NCBI GenBank assembly: GCA_028708055.1
Contig: JAQVZT010000143.1
Span: 1 to 6,575, forward strand
Source of the DNA: Methanothrix sp.
GTDB taxonomy: Archaea > Halobacteriota > Methanosarcinia > Methanotrichales > Methanotrichaceae
Direction of reading: 5' to 3'
DNA length: 6,575 nt
Position numbers and translations under genes: made by a program. Positions 4,813 through 6,575 of the stretch are shown in pieces (position 1 is the first letter of the stretch; every line of letters starts with the position of its first letter). The notes under the pieces were generated by a model that worked only from the letters and a program-made list of their open reading frames with translations, did no database searches and was not told the origin of the DNA.

Positions 4813-4827
4813 TTTGGCGGCGCCAAA
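4813..4827. promoter_or_regulatory. Palindrome covering the start codon of the restriction-modification gene
   Basis: TTTGGCG and CGCCAAA are perfect inverted repeats around one central G, and the TTG start codon (4814-4816) is inside the left arm. In DNA it could be an operator for autoregulation; in RNA a 6-bp stem with a GGC loop would sequester the start codon. The GC-rich core stands out in an AT-rich setting. Confidence 0.45.
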
Positions 4828-6487
4828 TGAAACCACTGAATATGCAAAATTGTATCTAGCTAGTGTAAAGAAAGAATTTGAAACAGGAAAGGCTACTGAG
4901 CATACCTACCGAGCTGCATTAAAGGGGCTCATAGAGTCTCTAGCTAAAGATGTTGTAGCAATAAATGAGCCTAAAAGAGAGACTTGTGGTGCTCCTGATT
5001 TCATTGTAAGAAGAGGCAATCTGTCCATTGGATACATAGAGACAAAAATCATTGGGAAATCTTTGGATGAAGCGGAGAATTCTGACCAGCTCAAACGCTA
5101 TCGTGAATCGCTACACAACTTGATTTTGACGGACTATCTCGAATTTCGCTGGTATGTTTATGAGGAAAGACGAGAGATAGCCCGCATAGGTCACATGGAG
5201 AAAAGTGGCAAGATAAAATTTGATCCAGACGGATGCGTTGAAGCTTTAAATCTCTTAAATGGCTATTTAAGCCAAGCAATTGAAAAAATAACTACTCCGA
5301 TTAGTCTTGCAAATCAGTTAGCAAGAATAGCTAAAATTATACGTGAAATAGTTTTAAATTCATTTAGAGAAAATATGGCGTCCAATGAGCTAGTGGATCT
5401 TAGAGAGGCGATAGCCAGGGTTCTAATTCCTGAAATTGGGCAACCAGAAAGGATCAGCGAGTTTGCCGACATATATGCTCAGACAATTGTTTACGGTCTT
5501 TTTGCAGCTCGCTGCAACCACAGGGTTTCTACTCCGTTCATTAGATCTGGCGCTGCGAGTGAGATTCCAAAGACTAATCCATTCCTTAGGAAATTGTTTG
5601 CCTCCATAACAGGTCTGGGAATAGAAGATGAACCACATGCGCCCTTCATCGATGATTTAGTTCAAATCCTGAATAGTACTGACATTGATGCAGTATTATC
5701 GAATTTTGGCAAGCGAAGCAAACAAGAAGATCCCGTAATCCATTTCTATGAAACATTCTTAAAAGTGTATGATCCAAGTCTCCGTGAACTACGCGGCGTT
5801 TATTATACGCCGGAACCAGTTGTGTCCTACATTGTACGTTCTGTAGATCTTGTTCTAAAGAATCATTTTGAAATAAGTGGAGGATTTTTGGACACATTAT
5901 CCGAAACAAAATATACGCGGGAAAAGTATTTTACAGATTACCGTGGGAGTCCCGAAAGTCAACAACTCCCAAAGACTGTTGAGATAACGTGTCCTAGAGT
6001 ATTGATTTTAGATCCTGCATGCGGTACGGGAACATTTCTATATAACATAGTCGATTATATTCGTAATAGTTACATGGAAACTATGGGCGCAGGATATTGG
6101 TCTTTATTTGTAAGGGAGAAATTGCTAAAGCGTATTTTTGGTTTTGAACTACTGATGGCATCATACGCAGTAGCGCACTTCAAGTTAGGGATGCAACTAG
6201 CAGGTCGTGATTTGCCAGATGATCAACAAGAATTTTGGAGATATGATTTCGCTAGCAATGAACGATTAGGAATATTTCTCACAAATACACTGCAGGAGGC
6301 CGAAAACATATGGAATACAATGTTTTCAAGAACCCTAACCGAAGAAGCAAATGAATCATCAGTTGTAAAAAGAGATATGCCAATTATGGTGGTCCTGGGA
6401 AATCCGCCGTATTCCGGTCACTCTGCGAATAGTAGCTGGGAAATCGTAAAACCCATATTTCGCACTAACGGTTTGAACGCTTCCTAA
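4814..6487 (+). CDS. Restriction-modification enzyme: PD-(D/E)xK nuclease plus N6-adenine methyltransferase, C-terminally truncated
   Basis: The 557-residue product starts at TTG 4814 with GGGAG 6 nt upstream; the nearby ATG 4827 is out of frame. Residues 55-100 form a nuclease motif: GAPDFIV (D62), YIETK (E76, K78) and QLKRY (Q92, Y96), the PD-(D/E)xK and QxxxY signatures. A helical linker leads to an N6-adenine methyltransferase core: GVYYTPEPVVSYIVRSV (328-344, motif X region), LILDPACGTGTFL (397-409, S-adenosylmethionine motif I), FGFELL (442-447) and the catalytic NPPY at 530-533. Such single-chain enzymes (type IIG / type ISP-like, LlaGI-like methylase region) both cut and methylate DNA. 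Relatives run to about 900 or more residues, with further methylase motifs and a target-recognition domain after NPPY. Here homology-like sequence ends near SGHSANSS (about 6430) and a stop follows 15-20 residues later. No other frame resumes the family sequence. T5 directly follows the stop. The enzyme is probably inactive. The AT-rich codon use differs from neighbours and indicates horizontal acquisition. Confidence 0.85.
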   Translation: MAAPNETTEYAKLYLASVKKEFETGKATEHTYRAALKGLIESLAKDVVAINEPKRETCGAPDFIVRRGNLSIGYIETKIIGKSLDEAENSDQLKRYRESLHNLILTDYLEFRWYVYEERREIARIGHMEKSGKIKFDPDGCVEALNLLNGYLSQAIEKITTPISLANQLARIAKIIREIVLNSFRENMASNELVDLREAIARVLIPEIGQPERISEFADIYAQTIVYGLFAARCNHRVSTPFIRSGAASEIPKTNPFLRKLFASITGLGIEDEPHAPFIDDLVQILNSTDIDAVLSNFGKRSKQEDPVIHFYETFLKVYDPSLRELRGVYYTPEPVVSYIVRSVDLVLKNHFEISGGFLDTLSETKYTREKYFTDYRGSPESQQLPKTVEITCPRVLILDPACGTGTFLYNIVDYIRNSYMETMGAGYWSLFVREKLLKRIFGFELLMASYAVAHFKLGMQLAGRDLPDDQQEFWRYDFASNERLGIFLTNTLQEAENIWNTMFSRTLTEEANESSVVKRDMPIMVVLGNPPYSGHSANSSWEIVKPIFRTNGLNAS

Positions 6488-6575
6488 TTTTTCCAGACTT
6501 TTATGGATAATCTTTTTTAATAGCCGAACCATACGTCTTCTTGAAGGGAAGTAGCATGGATATCTCGACAAATAC
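6488..6575. other. Unassigned AT-rich sequence at the right edge
   Basis: After the stop there are T-runs (6488-6492, 6513-6518) that may terminate transcription. A minus-strand frame enters from the right edge and ends at TAA 6501-6503 (24 residues, ending KKTYGSAIKKDYP). It could be the C-terminus of a gene on an inserted element, but I do not recognise it. A short plus-strand frame (IAEPYVFLKGSSMDISTN) is equally possible. Nothing here can be named. Confidence 0.3.

Larger units (their letters stand above)
4542..4813. other. AT-rich junction and control region of the restriction-modification gene
   Basis: The 272 bp hold no gene on either strand (longest methionine-initiated minus-strand frame about 19 codons). 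Composition changes sharply here: one sampled 60-base line in arfC (1081-1140) is about 73% GC and one in the following gene (5281-5340) about 28%. Several TATA-like stretches, an AATTATAATT palindrome (4674-4683) and a hairpin (4686-4704) are present. The left end is the likely recombination boundary with the phosphatase remnant. Confidence 0.65.

Overview
The window looks like part of a methanogenic archaeal chromosome, most likely a Methanothrix (Methanosaeta)-type organism. The reasons are an archaeal-type riboflavin/F420 pathway reductase, a DUF169 protein paired with a UspA-like protein, AT-rich TATA-like boxes upstream of genes, GGAGG/GAGGTGA ribosome-binding sites and a HicB-like orphan. 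The genus is inference. The assignment to Archaea is better supported.

Positions 1-3300 are GC-rich, ordinary-looking chromosome. On the minus strand at the left edge is the N-terminal 236 residues of a metal-dependent amidohydrolase. It diverges from a plus-strand arfC (riboflavin/F420 pathway reductase), whose natural start codon appears to be ACG. Convergent with arfC is a minus-strand two-gene operon, DUF169 then UspA, with the second gene's ribosome-binding site overlapping the first gene's stop codon. A secreted lamin-tail-domain protein follows on the minus strand with its own TATA box. A 53-codon plus-strand ORF with a consensus ribosome-binding site is hidden across the 5' end of the DUF169 gene.

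Positions 3300-3880 hold a small accessory patch: a perfect 14-bp inverted repeat lying inside a possible 53-aa small ORF with a strong ribosome-binding site, then a short, apparently C-terminally truncated HicB-like protein with no HicA partner.

Positions 3885-6575 look like the scar of a horizontally acquired island. A phosphatase/sulfatase-superfamily membrane protein is cut off at its N-terminus exactly where composition changes from GC-rich to strongly AT-rich (about 4541-4580). An AT-rich regulatory region with a hairpin, a TATA box and a palindrome over the start codon leads into a restriction-modification gene (PD-(D/E)xK nuclease plus N6-adenine methyltransferase). That gene stops shortly after its NPPY motif at about half the expected length, and unrelated sequence follows to the window edge. 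The likely reading is that a defence gene displaced part of the phosphatase gene and was later broken itself.

No tRNA, rRNA or CRISPR array is visible. No complete undescribed system can be demonstrated. The best candidates for novelty are the two 53-aa small ORFs, the inverted-repeat element and the palindrome over the start codon of the restriction-modification gene.
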